50,865 nucleotides of DNA from the NCBI GenBank assembly GCA_031553675.1, contig JAVBLF010000070.1:1-50865 (forward strand). Direction: 5' to 3'. The notes below the pieces were generated by a model. The model searched no databases. It saw only the letters and a program-made list of their open reading frames with translations, and was not told the DNA's origin. Positions within the stretch are counted from its first letter, which is position 1. Every line of letters begins with the position of its first letter. The position numbers and the translations under genes are program-made. Below are positions 34,147 through 42,635 of the stretch, one piece after another. The DNA is from JAVBLF01 sp031553675. GTDB lineage: Bacteria; Bacillota; Clostridia; Christensenellales; CALWSW01.

Positions 34147-37100
34147 ATGAAAAAGAGAGTCCTCGCCATCGTTTTGCAGGTTTGCCTGTTGCTATCCATG
34201 CTGCCGTATTCGGTTCGGGCAGCGAGTTCGTTCAACAATTTGCACGTCGTCATGCGCGCGTCCGCCGTTCCTAGCGCCCACGTCGGCAGTCTTTTGACCA
34301 ACACGTCGCAGATCAACGCGCAGACGATCGGCGGGGTCAAGTATCTCTTTTTGCCATCCGCAGCGAATTGGAACGCACTGACCCTCCATTTCGACGCGGA
34401 TCCCGGCGCTGTCGTCGTCGCGACGACGAGCAAAAACAGTGCGGCCACGCCGGTGCCGGTGACGTCCGGCAGTCCGGCTGACATTGGCAGCCTCTTTGCG
34501 GGCGTCACGATTGCCGACTACAAATACCCCGTCACGTTGACCGACACGGCGACAGGTGGTTCGGTGACGTTTACGATCATGAAGTCCGAACTTTTGCCCG
34601 CCCTTCACCTCACGACGGACAGCGGGAGCTTGTCGGCGATCAACGCCAACAAAGAGCACAAGGAGACCGGCACGCTTACCATGATCGATCCGGACGGCTC
34701 GGTGGTCTACGACGACATCCTGACTTCGTTCAAGGGGCGCGGGCACGGTTCGTGGCACAGCGCCGGACAGAAGAAGCCCTACAACATCAAGCTCGACAAA
34801 AAAGCAGAGCTCATCCCCGGGGCGGGATCCGCGAAAAACTGGTGCCTGATCAGCAACGACAACACGGATGATTCGCTGATCCGCTACTACATCGCGCTCA
34901 GTTTGTCGGAGGCCATGGGTTCGAGCGCCAGCCCGGGAAGCGTCGGCCTGGCCGACGTCTACATCAACGGCGAGTATCGCGGGCTTTACCAGATTTCCGA
35001 AAAGACCGAGGTCGGCTCGACGCGCATCGACATCGTCGATCAGGACGATTTCAGCACAGAAGGATCGGCGAGCGGCAGTGCGACTGTGGCGGCGCCGACG
35101 GTCGGCGATCCCGCGATCGACGCGGGCATTTCGTCCTACCGCTATTGGCCGACGGCGACGACGACCAACCCCGACATTTCGGGCGGGTATTTGTTCGGGA
35201 TCGACTTCTACTATGACGAAGAGGCGCTGAGCGGTTTTCGCACGGCCAAGATGGCGTCGACCAACGGCTATCCAACCCGCAGCGGCTTCGCGATCGAGAG
35301 TCCGGAATTCGCGACGCAGGCACAGGTGCAGTACCTGGCGAAGTTCGTGCAGGAATTCGAGAATGCGCTTTATTCGCAGACGGGCTTCAACGCGGAGGGG
35401 AAGTACTACGCCGACTACATCGACATGAATTCCCTCGCGGGGTACATGGACCTGTTCAGCTTGGTGACGGAATGGGACCACATGTACAACAACACGAACT
35501 TCTACAAAGACCAGGCGACCGACAAGATCATGTCGGGTCCGGCATGGGACTTTGACCACTCGATGGGCCAAATCCAATCCAAGTTGCTCTTTGCGCTCGG
35601 GAGCGGCCAGCGCTTCTGGACGGAGGCGCTGATCCAGCACGGCGACTTCGTCAAGGCGATGTACGACGTCAACGCGAACGAGCTCGCGCCGGCCTTCAAA
35701 AAATTGGTCGGCAAGGGAGGTGCGTCTCAGGTCGAGACCTTCAGTGACATCGTCGACAAGGCGCGGATCTCGGGGCACATGAACCATACCGTTTGGGGCA
35801 AGTCATCCTGGGACGGCTTTTCGACCAGCCTACAAGGATGGCTGAACAACCGCTACAAGTACTGGGAAGGCGACGGCGTGACGGGCGTCTGGGACAGCAG
35901 TTTCCTGCGCGGATGCACGGCCAGTGAATCGGGCGGCGTACTGAGTTGCAACGTCGTCGGGACAGCCACGGGCTACCAGTGGTACCAGGTCAACCCGAAC
36001 TGGACGACTGGGACGCTGCTGACTGGCGAGACGAACGCGACCTTTACGCCACCGGCTTCGAACCCAGGGATCTACTACTGTGTTGTGAGCGGAGCGGGCA
36101 ACCTCGAAGCGGATTACGCGGGCGCGCCCGGCACGCATTCGCTCAAGAGCAACGCGATCGATTGTCGCGGCGGCTATGTCACGTATGACGGCAACGGAAA
36201 TACGTCGGGTACGGTGCCGACCGACGCGACCTTCTATGGCCTCGGCCAGACTTGTACAGTGCAAGGGGCGGGTGGCCTGCAAAAAAGCGGGTACAACTTT
36301 GGCGGATGGAACACGGCCGCCAATGGATCGGGCAATGCGTATGCGGTGGGCAGCACGATCAACGTGTCGGGCAGTGTGACGCTCTACGCGCAGTGGAACG
36401 CCATCTCACCGACGATCACGACGGCGTCTTTGCCCGACGGTGCGACGAACGCGCCCTACAGCTTCGCGCTGGCGGCGACGGGGACGAACCCGATGACGTG
36501 GACACTGGACAGCGGATCGCTGCCCGCGGGATTTTCGCTCGCCACCGACGGCACGATTGCAGGCACGGCGGCGACGGCGGTCACGGCGACCTTTACGGTC
36601 AAAGTGTCGAATGGGACCGCGCCCGACGCAACAAAGGCATTTACGCTCAAGATCGTGCCTCCAGCGCCGCCCAGCATCACGACGGCGAGCTTGCCGGATG
36701 GGGCTGTCGGATTCCCGTACAGCGAGACCATTCTCGTGACGAGTTCCGATCCGGTTACGTTTGGCATCGACAGCGGCGCGTTGCCGGCGGGTTTGACGCT
36801 CTCGGCGAGCGGCACGATCGCGGGCACGCCGACCACGGGAGGGACGTATACCTTTGCGATTCGCGCGTCGAACGGCCTTTTGCCCAACGCCGTCAAGAGT
36901 TATACGATCCGGATTTCTGTGCCGACGCCGCCCGCGATCGCGACGACGGCACTGCCGACCGGAGCTGTCGGTGTGGCCTACAGCCAAACGCTGAACGCTG
37001 CGAGCCTCTTGCCGGTGAGCTGGAGCCTGGACAGCGGCCTGCTTCCGGCCGGATTGACGCTCTCGTCTGCGGGTGTGATTTCCGGCACGCCGACTTCCGG

Positions 37101-37941
37101 CGGCACGTCGAACTTCACGATCAAGGCATCGAACGGCATTCTGCCCGACGCGACGAAAGCCCTGGCGATCACGATCACAACGACGCCTGCTGCGTCGTAC
37201 GCGGTCGTCTTTGCCGGCGGCGGTGGGAGTGGAACCGCGCCGACCCAGCCTGCCATGGCAGCGGGCGGCAGCTTCGTTCTGCCTGCCAATCCGTTCACGC
37301 AGGCGGGACAGACGTTCGCGGGTTGGAGTGACGGTTTCAACACCTACCAGCCGGGCGACACCTACACCATGCCCGCCCAGAACATGACCTTCACGGCGAC
37401 ATGGAGCGGTGGAGGGAACGGCGTACCGGGCGGAAGCGGTGGCAACGGCGGCGGGAACGGCGGCGGCGGATCGTTCAGCTATCCCACGCCAACGCCCAGG
37501 CCGACCCATTCGTCATACGCCGTCGCGCAAGTGCCCGGCGTGGACAACAGCTACACGGCAAAGAGCGAGGTTTCGTACAGCAAGTTCCTGGGCGTATCGG
37601 TCAATGGCACGCGTCTGAGCAGCAGCAGCTTTACGAGCTGGAGCGGCACCTATGTGCGGCTGACACAGGCTTATGTCGACGCGTTGGGTGTCGGAAACCA
37701 CACGATGACGATGCACTTCACCGACGGCGACGCGACGAGCACCTTTGCCGTCCGGAGCGCGGTGGCGAGCAACGGCGGCAATGGCAATACATCGAGAGGG
37801 AGCAACGGCCTGGTTGCCGTCGCCGTCTATCCCTTCGGGTCGGGTCGGGATCCGATCCAAACGGCGCCGGTGTCGTCCTCGATTCAGATCGTCGCCGACA
37901 ATGTCGAAGAGGGCGTGTTCGAGGGACATGTGATCCCGTAG
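34147..37941 (+). CDS. Large secreted CotH-domain protein with Ig-like and InlB-type repeats
   Basis: 1264 residues. Signal peptide ending SVRA; an N-terminal beta domain; a CotH kinase-like domain at about 190-560 (TSFKGRGHGSWHSAGQKKPY, NWCLISNDNTDDSLIRYY, VYINGEYRGLYQISEKTEVG, and catalytic-type GPAWDFDHSMG); an InlB B-repeat-like unit (VTYDGNGN, FGGWNTAANGSG, LYAQWN); three He_PIG/Ig-like repeats of about 87 residues (TTASLPDG...SGTPT) encoded at about 36410-37190; a second InlB-like unit (FAGWSDGFNTY, FTATW); a Gly/Asn-rich then PTPTPRPTH linker; and a C-terminal X2-like beta domain. AAAGGG precedes ATG 34147. CotH proteins phosphorylate spore-coat proteins; here the repeats indicate an adhesive surface or exported kinase. 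Confidence 0.88.
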   Translation: MKKRVLAIVLQVCLLLSMLPYSVRAASSFNNLHVVMRASAVPSAHVGSLLTNTSQINAQTIGGVKYLFLPSAANWNALTLHFDADPGAVVVATTSKNSAATPVPVTSGSPADIGSLFAGVTIADYKYPVTLTDTATGGSVTFTIMKSELLPALHLTTDSGSLSAINANKEHKETGTLTMIDPDGSVVYDDILTSFKGRGHGSWHSAGQKKPYNIKLDKKAELIPGAGSAKNWCLISNDNTDDSLIRYYIALSLSEAMGSSASPGSVGLADVYINGEYRGLYQISEKTEVGSTRIDIVDQDDFSTEGSASGSATVAAPTVGDPAIDAGISSYRYWPTATTTNPDISGGYLFGIDFYYDEEALSGFRTAKMASTNGYPTRSGFAIESPEFATQAQVQYLAKFVQEFENALYSQTGFNAEGKYYADYIDMNSLAGYMDLFSLVTEWDHMYNNTNFYKDQATDKIMSGPAWDFDHSMGQIQSKLLFALGSGQRFWTEALIQHGDFVKAMYDVNANELAPAFKKLVGKGGASQVETFSDIVDKARISGHMNHTVWGKSSWDGFSTSLQGWLNNRYKYWEGDGVTGVWDSSFLRGCTASESGGVLSCNVVGTATGYQWYQVNPNWTTGTLLTGETNATFTPPASNPGIYYCVVSGAGNLEADYAGAPGTHSLKSNAIDCRGGYVTYDGNGNTSGTVPTDATFYGLGQTCTVQGAGGLQKSGYNFGGWNTAANGSGNAYAVGSTINVSGSVTLYAQWNAISPTITTASLPDGATNAPYSFALAATGTNPMTWTLDSGSLPAGFSLATDGTIAGTAATAVTATFTVKVSNGTAPDATKAFTLKIVPPAPPSITTASLPDGAVGFPYSETILVTSSDPVTFGIDSGALPAGLTLSASGTIAGTPTTGGTYTFAIRASNGLLPNAVKSYTIRISVPTPPAIATTALPTGAVGVAYSQTLNAASLLPVSWSLDSGLLPAGLTLSSAGVISGTPTSGGTSNFTIKASNGILPDATKALAITITTTPAASYAVVFAGGGGSGTAPTQPAMAAGGSFVLPANPFTQAGQTFAGWSDGFNTYQPGDTYTMPAQNMTFTATWSGGGNGVPGGSGGNGGGNGGGGSFSYPTPTPRPTHSSYAVAQVPGVDNSYTAKSEVSYSKFLGVSVNGTRLSSSSFTSWSGTYVRLTQAYVDALGVGNHTMTMHFTDGDATSTFAVRSAVASNGGNGNTSRGSNGLVAVAVYPFGSGRDPIQTAPVSSSIQIVADNVEEGVFEGHVIP

Positions 37942-37982
37942 CGATCGCCTCCGAAGCGGGACTTTGAAGCTCACACGCAAAA

Positions 37983-38017
37983 AAGCGCCCGCAACTGGTC
38001 GGTTGCGGGCGCTTCCT
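37983..38017. terminator. Terminator between convergent surface-protein genes
   Basis: AAGCGCCCGCAAC pairs exactly with GTTGCGGGCGCTT around TGGTCG; A-run before and TTCCTT after. Confidence 0.85.
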
Positions 38018-38161
38018 TAGCGATATAGGCTTACGCTGTTTTCAAAAACAGGGGCAATCCCCTATGTTAGCATCGCTGCAAGGGAATTGTATGCGGGTTC
38101 TGAAACGTTGATTCGGGTTAATCTGGATTCGAGTCCGTTGTTCTTTTGGTTCTGGAAGAAA

Positions 38162-40099
38162 TTAGTTGCACTTTTTGAGAACGACGTTGTCGATGTAGGT
38201 GTCATAGGATTTGCCGCCCGTGTTCGGCACGTAGATATAGGCGGTCACGGTTACGCTCTTGGCGCCCGTTGTAAGTTTGACGGTCTGTTGCTGGTAGCTC
38301 GTGCTGGTAAAGGTCTGATAGAACTCTTGCGAACCATCCTTCATGCCGATTTTGAGGCTCTGGCCCGCGCAGCCCACTCTGCCGTAACCGGACAGCTCAT
38401 AGGTCGTGTACGGTGTGGCGGTAAACTTGTACTCGTAGCCGCCGTTATCGCCTTTGAAATAGGTTGCCGTGGAGCCGTTGACGCCAGCTTTCGCGACGAG
38501 GCTGATCGACGGGTAGCCCCATTTCACGAACGGCGAATAGCCGGACTCAAAGTTCTGATCAATCAGGATCGTGCAGGTCGGGCCCTGGCTACCGGGGGTC
38601 GTCGTAAAGGTCTTGACCGCGCCGAAGTAGTATTGGCCGTTGGTCGTCTGCACAAACGCACGGTAATAGTAGGTCGTGCTGGGCAGGAGGTTGGCGATGT
38701 TGTTGATCGCAAACGGCGAGCCGACACCTGTGGTGTAAACGTTTTGGTTCGCAAAGCCGGCGTTGTTCGCCAGGACAATGCCGACAACCTGAACGTTCGA
38801 TCCGGTGTAGCTGTTGTTGACGACGGCGGCGGTATTCGCAGTAACGCTTTGCGGGTCACCGGTCGTCACAGTAACCGTGGTGGGAAGCTGGCCACACACA
38901 GTGGTAAAGGTCTTGACCGCACCGAAGTAGTAGTTACCGTCCGTCGTCTGGATGAACGCGCGGTAATAGTACGTGGTGTTGGGGGTCAGGTTGGCGATGT
39001 TGTTGATCGTGAACGGCGTGCCGACGCCGGTGGTGTACACTTGCTGGTTGGCAAAACCGGCGTTGTTCGCCAACACGATGCCGACGGCATTGACGCTCGA
39101 CGTGCCAGCGTAGCTGTTGTTGACGATGGTCGCTGTTGTGTCGGTGACACTTTGCGGATCGCCGGTCGTGACGGAGACGATGCTGGGCACAGAACCTTCA
39201 CGCGTGGTAAAGGTCTTGACCGCGCCAAAATAGTAGTTGCCATCCGTCGTCTGGATAAAGGCGCGATAATAGTAGGTGGTGACGGGTCTCAAGTTCGCGA
39301 TGTTGGTGATCGAAAACGGCGAAGCAACCGAGCCGGTGTACACGTCCTGGTTGGCGAAGGCGGCGTTGTCGGCCAACACGATGCCGGCGTACCGGACGGA
39401 CTGCGTGCTGGTGAAGGTGTTGTTGACGATGGTCGCCGTATTGGCGGTCACGTTTTGGGCGTCGCCTGTCGTCACTGTGGCTTTGCATTCGGGTTCGGGG
39501 CTGCTGGTGACCGTTACGCTGACGTCGTCAAGATCGTTGCTGACGCTCGTCAGGTGGCCGTTCAGGGAAGCGAACTTGATGCGGGTGGTCGTTTGGCCCG
39601 CAGGTACAGTGTAGTCGAACTGCACATAGGTCCACTTTGCGACGGCAACTTTGCCGACACTCTTCACGGCGGATTCGCTGCCGGGCGCACCCATGCGAAC
39701 TTCCATCATGGTGTCAGCGTAATTGCGCTGAGAAACAGCAAAACGGACAGACAAGACAGAACCGGGGGTCGTAGCGAAATCCTGGTAGATTGTCGCAGCG
39801 GCGCCCTTATCGGAGTTCAGCTCAGCGCTGGCATTCCCCGCCGCCGCTGATGCAAAATAGGTGTCTCCGCCAAGATTAAAGGGCAGGCGGTGGATTTCCA
39901 GCCGACCGCCGGTGATTTGCCAACCTGGGTAGCTTGTATGCAACGAAATGCCTGTAACCGAAGGCGCGCCTTCTTCAAAGCTTCCATTTTGGATCAGATT
40001 GGTAGCAGCAAAAGCAGCGGGTGCGACCGCGAACAGGCTGGTGCATGCGAGCGCGATGCACAAAATGATACACAAGCGAGACTTCATGCGGTTTTTCAT
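38162..40099 (-). CDS. Secreted protein with three FnIII-like repeats between carbohydrate-binding-like domains
   Basis: 645 residues. Signal peptide (CIILCIALACTSLFAVAPAAFA); a CBM_4_9/DUF642-like beta-sandwich at about 28-190 (LIQNGSFEEG, YPGWQITGGRLEIHR, IYQDFATTPGSVLSVRFAVS); three near-identical repeats of about 95 residues (VTTGDPQSVTANTA, VGIVLANNAGFANQNVYT, FAINNIANLLPSTTYYYRAF, GAVKTFTT) encoded at about 38600-39480; and a C-terminal CBM-like domain (IDQNFESGYSPFVKWG, TYIDNVVLKKC). GAGGAG lies 8 bases before ATG 40099. Likely binds polysaccharide at the cell surface or outside the cell; no catalytic domain is seen. Confidence 0.87.
   Translation of the reverse strand: MKNRMKSRLCIILCIALACTSLFAVAPAAFAATNLIQNGSFEEGAPSVTGISLHTSYPGWQITGGRLEIHRLPFNLGGDTYFASAAAGNASAELNSDKGAAATIYQDFATTPGSVLSVRFAVSQRNYADTMMEVRMGAPGSESAVKSVGKVAVAKWTYVQFDYTVPAGQTTTRIKFASLNGHLTSVSNDLDDVSVTVTSSPEPECKATVTTGDAQNVTANTATIVNNTFTSTQSVRYAGIVLADNAAFANQDVYTGSVASPFSITNIANLRPVTTYYYRAFIQTTDGNYYFGAVKTFTTREGSVPSIVSVTTGDPQSVTDTTATIVNNSYAGTSSVNAVGIVLANNAGFANQQVYTTGVGTPFTINNIANLTPNTTYYYRAFIQTTDGNYYFGAVKTFTTVCGQLPTTVTVTTGDPQSVTANTAAVVNNSYTGSNVQVVGIVLANNAGFANQNVYTTGVGSPFAINNIANLLPSTTYYYRAFVQTTNGQYYFGAVKTFTTTPGSQGPTCTILIDQNFESGYSPFVKWGYPSISLVAKAGVNGSTATYFKGDNGGYEYKFTATPYTTYELSGYGRVGCAGQSLKIGMKDGSQEFYQTFTSTSYQQQTVKLTTGAKSVTVTAYIYVPNTGGKSYDTYIDNVVLKKCN
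38600..39480 (-). repeat. Three tandem repeats inside the FnIII-like gene
   Basis: The coding DNA of the three internal modules begins near 38600, 38915 and 39215 and remains highly similar (the phrase GGTCTTGACCGCGCC, with slight changes, recurs at each), pointing to recent duplication or gene conversion. Confidence 0.75.
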
Positions 40100-40236
40100 T
40101 TTGGTTTCTCCTCTTTTTTCCATCTTCCAGTTCCAGGGCTTCGGTTTTCATAAGCGACGAACCATCCCCTTTCATTTCGGGAATCGCAAAAAAATAATTA
40201 TATCGATTATCACTCTCCTTTAAATAAGATACCATT

Positions 40237-40265
40237 ATGATATGTTATTTGGGGCAATTTGTCAA
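40237..40265 (-). promoter_or_regulatory. Promoter of the FnIII-like gene
   Basis: On the minus strand TTGACA (40260-40265), 17 bases, TATCAT (40237-40242); an AT-rich leader of about 135 bases follows. Confidence 0.7.
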
Positions 40266-40480
40266 ATAAAAATTTGAAATTTTAAATAAAGCAATATGAT
40301 TTATTCAAGCTGCATAAGCAGCTATGTATACTGCAAAAATACGAAGAATGCAATAAAAAGTAAAATATTGAGAATTCGGGGTGAAATACTACCGTGAGCA
40401 AAGCGAGGGAGACGGCTTGCAGGGCGCTTTGGGATCCTGCGCAACTCAGATTGCAGCACGAAGAGACACCTATATATCAT

Positions 40481-40736
40481 GTAGACAGCTCTTTCGGTGA
40501 TTTGTATCACGGTGCATGCGAATTTGTGAATTTCGACCGTATTTTTCGACCCATGCATCCCCATCGGGGCACAGCCGATCTGCGTGATTTTCACCGACCT
40601 CTTTAATTGTAGACAACTCTTTCGGTGATTTATATCACGGCGCAAGCAAAATTGTGAATTCCGACCGATTTCTTCGCCGCATGCATCCCCATTGGGGCAC
40701 AGCCGGTCTGCGTGGTTTTCATCAACCTGTAAAAAT
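40481..40736. repeat. Two head-to-tail copies of a 128-base element
   Basis: Copy A 40481-40608 and copy B 40609-40736 align without gaps at period 128 and roughly 80-85 percent identity by eye. Both keep GTGATTTRTATCAC (a small hairpin), CCCCAT(C/T)GGGG, CAGCCG(A/G)TCTGCGTG and the start GTAGACA. No open reading frame is conserved. They lie just upstream of the symporter promoter. The rest of the gap 40100-40837 is AT-rich with promoters only. Confidence 0.85.
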
Positions 40737-40739
40737 GAA

Positions 40740-40768
40740 TTGACAACGTTATGATAATGTGCTACCTT
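40740..40768 (+). promoter_or_regulatory. Symporter promoter overlapping the shared operator
   Basis: TTGACA (40740-40745), 17 bases, TACCTT (40763-40768). The -35 is part of TTGACAACGTT (40740-40750), the same 11-base sequence found at the regulator and synthase-operon promoters. Confidence 0.65.
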
Positions 40769-40802
40769 GAGATCATCATGGTACGGCTGGCTTCATTTTC
40801 TC

Positions 40803-40813
40803 AACATTGTCAA
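40803..40813. promoter_or_regulatory. Second operator copy before the symporter
   Basis: AACATTGTCAA, reverse complement TTGACAATGTT, between the promoter and the ribosome binding site AAGGAGG at 40824. Its position downstream of the start site suits repression by roadblock. Confidence 0.6.
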
Positions 40814-40837
40814 ATCAATCACCAAGGAGGGAAAATC

Positions 40838-42196
40838 ATGAACGATCAAAAACCCTCGGCATCACGTGGCGCATTTGTCAGCAAAACGGGCTTTATCCTC
40901 GCGGCGGCAGGATCGGCCGTCGGGCTGGGAAACATTTGGCGCTTCCCGTACATGACGGGTATGAACGGCGGTGGCGCGTTCGTGCTCGTATACATCATCG
41001 CCGTCGCGCTGCTCGGGATACCGTTGCTTCTCGTCGAGTTCACCATTGGACGCCACGGCAAAGTCAACGCGATCGACTGCTACCGCAAGATCAACGAAAA
41101 GACGAAGTTTATCGGTTACATCGGATTTTTCTCCGCGCCATTGTTCCTTGCCTACTACTCCGTCACGAGCGGCTGGACCATCTTCTACACCATCAAATCC
41201 TTCACCGGCCTCACGTCCATCCCTGCAGAAGGCATTGCGGACTTTTTCTTCAGCTTCGTCGCCAATCCCTGGAAGCCCTTGATTTTCCACTTTATCTTCA
41301 CTGCATTGACCGTTTACATCATTGCCCGCGGCATCCAAGGCGGCATCGAAAAATACAGCAAGATTCTCATGCCGATCCTCTTTGGCTTCCTGATCGTGCT
41401 GATGGTGCGCTCGCTCACGCTGCCCGGCGCGGCGAAAGGCATCGCGTGGTTTTTGAAGCCTGATTTCAGTAAGATCACGCCGGGCGTCATCGTCGCTGCA
41501 TCGGGGCAGATATTCTTCTCGCTCAGCGTCGGCATGTCGGGCATGCTGACCTACGCGAGCTACCTCAAGGGCGACGAGAATCTGCTGCAAACGGCAGGCA
41601 TCGTTACCTTCTTTGACACTCTCGTCGCGCTGATGGCGGGCCTCGTGATCTTTCCGGCGGTCTTCACCTACGGCCTTGAGCCTGCGGCAGGACCCAGCTT
41701 GATCTTCATGACGCTGCCGACCGTTTTCGGCTCGATGCCCCTGGGTTCTTTCTTCGCGTTTGTGTTCTTCGCGCTCCTGATCGTCGCCAACCTGACGAGC
41801 TCGATCTCGATCCTGGAAATGCCCGTCGCTTACCTGATCGAAAAGAAGGGCATGACGCGTCCCAAGGCCGCGATCCTCGTCGGCGCGATCGGATTCGGAC
41901 TGGGTTGTGTCGTGTCGCTGGGATACGGCGCGTGGAGCTTCCTGTCGATCAACGATATGACCGTGCTCGACATCTTCGACTATATCGGCTCCAACATCGT
42001 ACTGCCCTTCTGTGCCCTCGCCAGCGCAATCGTTTGCGGCTGGGTTTGGAACAAAGGCGCTTTCCAAGAGATCTCGAACAACGGCCTGATCAACCTGCAA
42101 GCCGGCAAAGTCTGGCTCGCGCTGGTTCGTTACGTCGTGCCCGTCCTGATGTTCCTGGTTTTCCTGGGTCAGGTCGGCGTCATCTCGCTTGGCTGA
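40838..42196 (+). CDS. Neurotransmitter:sodium symporter (NSS) family transporter
   Basis: 452 residues with about 11-12 membrane spans. NSS/LeuT-fold hallmarks: TM1 SKTGFILAAAGSAVGLGNIW then RFPY with the Na+-site Gly/Asn, NGGGAFVLVYIIAVALLGIP, GYIGFFSAPLFLAYYSV, and TM6 FFSLSVGMSGMLTYASYL. Bacterial members (LeuT, TnaT, MhsT, Tyt1) import amino acids with Na+. AAGGAGG is 7 bases before ATG 40838. It is followed by its own terminator, then a convergent regulator unit. Substrate unknown; likely the amino acid processed by the enzymes at 43751-49111. Confidence 0.95.
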   Translation: MNDQKPSASRGAFVSKTGFILAAAGSAVGLGNIWRFPYMTGMNGGGAFVLVYIIAVALLGIPLLLVEFTIGRHGKVNAIDCYRKINEKTKFIGYIGFFSAPLFLAYYSVTSGWTIFYTIKSFTGLTSIPAEGIADFFFSFVANPWKPLIFHFIFTALTVYIIARGIQGGIEKYSKILMPILFGFLIVLMVRSLTLPGAAKGIAWFLKPDFSKITPGVIVAASGQIFFSLSVGMSGMLTYASYLKGDENLLQTAGIVTFFDTLVALMAGLVIFPAVFTYGLEPAAGPSLIFMTLPTVFGSMPLGSFFAFVFFALLIVANLTSSISILEMPVAYLIEKKGMTRPKAAILVGAIGFGLGCVVSLGYGAWSFLSINDMTVLDIFDYIGSNIVLPFCALASAIVCGWVWNKGAFQEISNNGLINLQAGKVWLALVRYVVPVLMFLVFLGQVGVISLG

Positions 42197-42206
42197 GAAC
42201 GATTCC

Positions 42207-42242
42207 GCAAAAAAAGAGTGGCCGCGAGGCCACTCTTTTTCA
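42207..42242. terminator. Terminator after the symporter gene
   Basis: AAAGAGTGGCC GCGA GGCCACTCTTT with A-run and T-run, usable from both sides. Confidence 0.9.
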
Positions 42243-42296
42243 TTTGCTTCATTAGAAAGCCATGATGTTTCTTCTATCGATCAACGACAAACCGAG

Positions 42297-42325
42297 TGTT
42301 GGGGCGGTAGTCAACCGCCCGCGCA
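42297..42325. repeat. Diverged single arm of the 29-bp inverted-repeat family
   Basis: Matches the right arm of the repeat at 18292-18320 at 24 of 29 positions by eye and keeps the internal GGGCGG...CCGCCC palindrome by paired changes. Confidence 0.7.
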
Positions 42326-42330
42326 TCCGA

Positions 42331-42627
42331 TCAGCGCTTGAGGAATCGTCGCAAGGCTGGAGCAGCCAGCGCGACGACGATGACCAACGCAGCGCCCAGG
42401 TAGAGCATGCGGGACGGGGCGTTTGCTTTGTTCGGCGCGGGAGTGGGCGAGGCGGTCGCCGTAGGCGGCGCCTTTGCGCGCAACTCGCTTTGGGGAGAGA
42501 CGCTTGTTCTCGAGATGCTACCCAAGTTCACATATGCGTTTTTTTCAGGGATGACATCTGCGCTTGCCGTCAACGGCAGGAAGAGTGCGAGCAATAGCGT
42601 GACAACTGCGAAACGGAACTTTTTCAT
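42331..42627 (-). CDS. Small exported protein with C-terminal membrane anchor
   Basis: 98 residues. Signal peptide (FAVVTLLLALFLPLTASA), a short Ser/Thr/Pro/Ala-rich middle, then a C-terminal span (MLYLGAALVIVVALAAPAL) and basic tail RRFLKR; no LPXTG motif. GAGG lies 6 bases before ATG 42627. It follows the regulator gene by 8 bases, so the two are cotranscribed. Function unknown; a sensor or accessory for the same regulon is possible. Confidence 0.72.
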   Translation of the reverse strand: MKKFRFAVVTLLLALFLPLTASADVIPEKNAYVNLGSISRTSVSPQSELRAKAPPTATASPTPAPNKANAPSRMLYLGAALVIVVALAAPALRRFLKR

Positions 42628-42635
42628 GGTGCGCC

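Noticed and set aside
38600..39480. CRISPR-like array
   Set aside because: Repeats are about 300 bases, in frame, and encode protein modules; no short repeats with spacers are present anywhere in the window.
40481..40736. Tandem riboswitch (glycine-type) upstream of the transporter
   Set aside because: The copies lack the glycine riboswitch core and lie upstream of, not downstream from, the best promoter.
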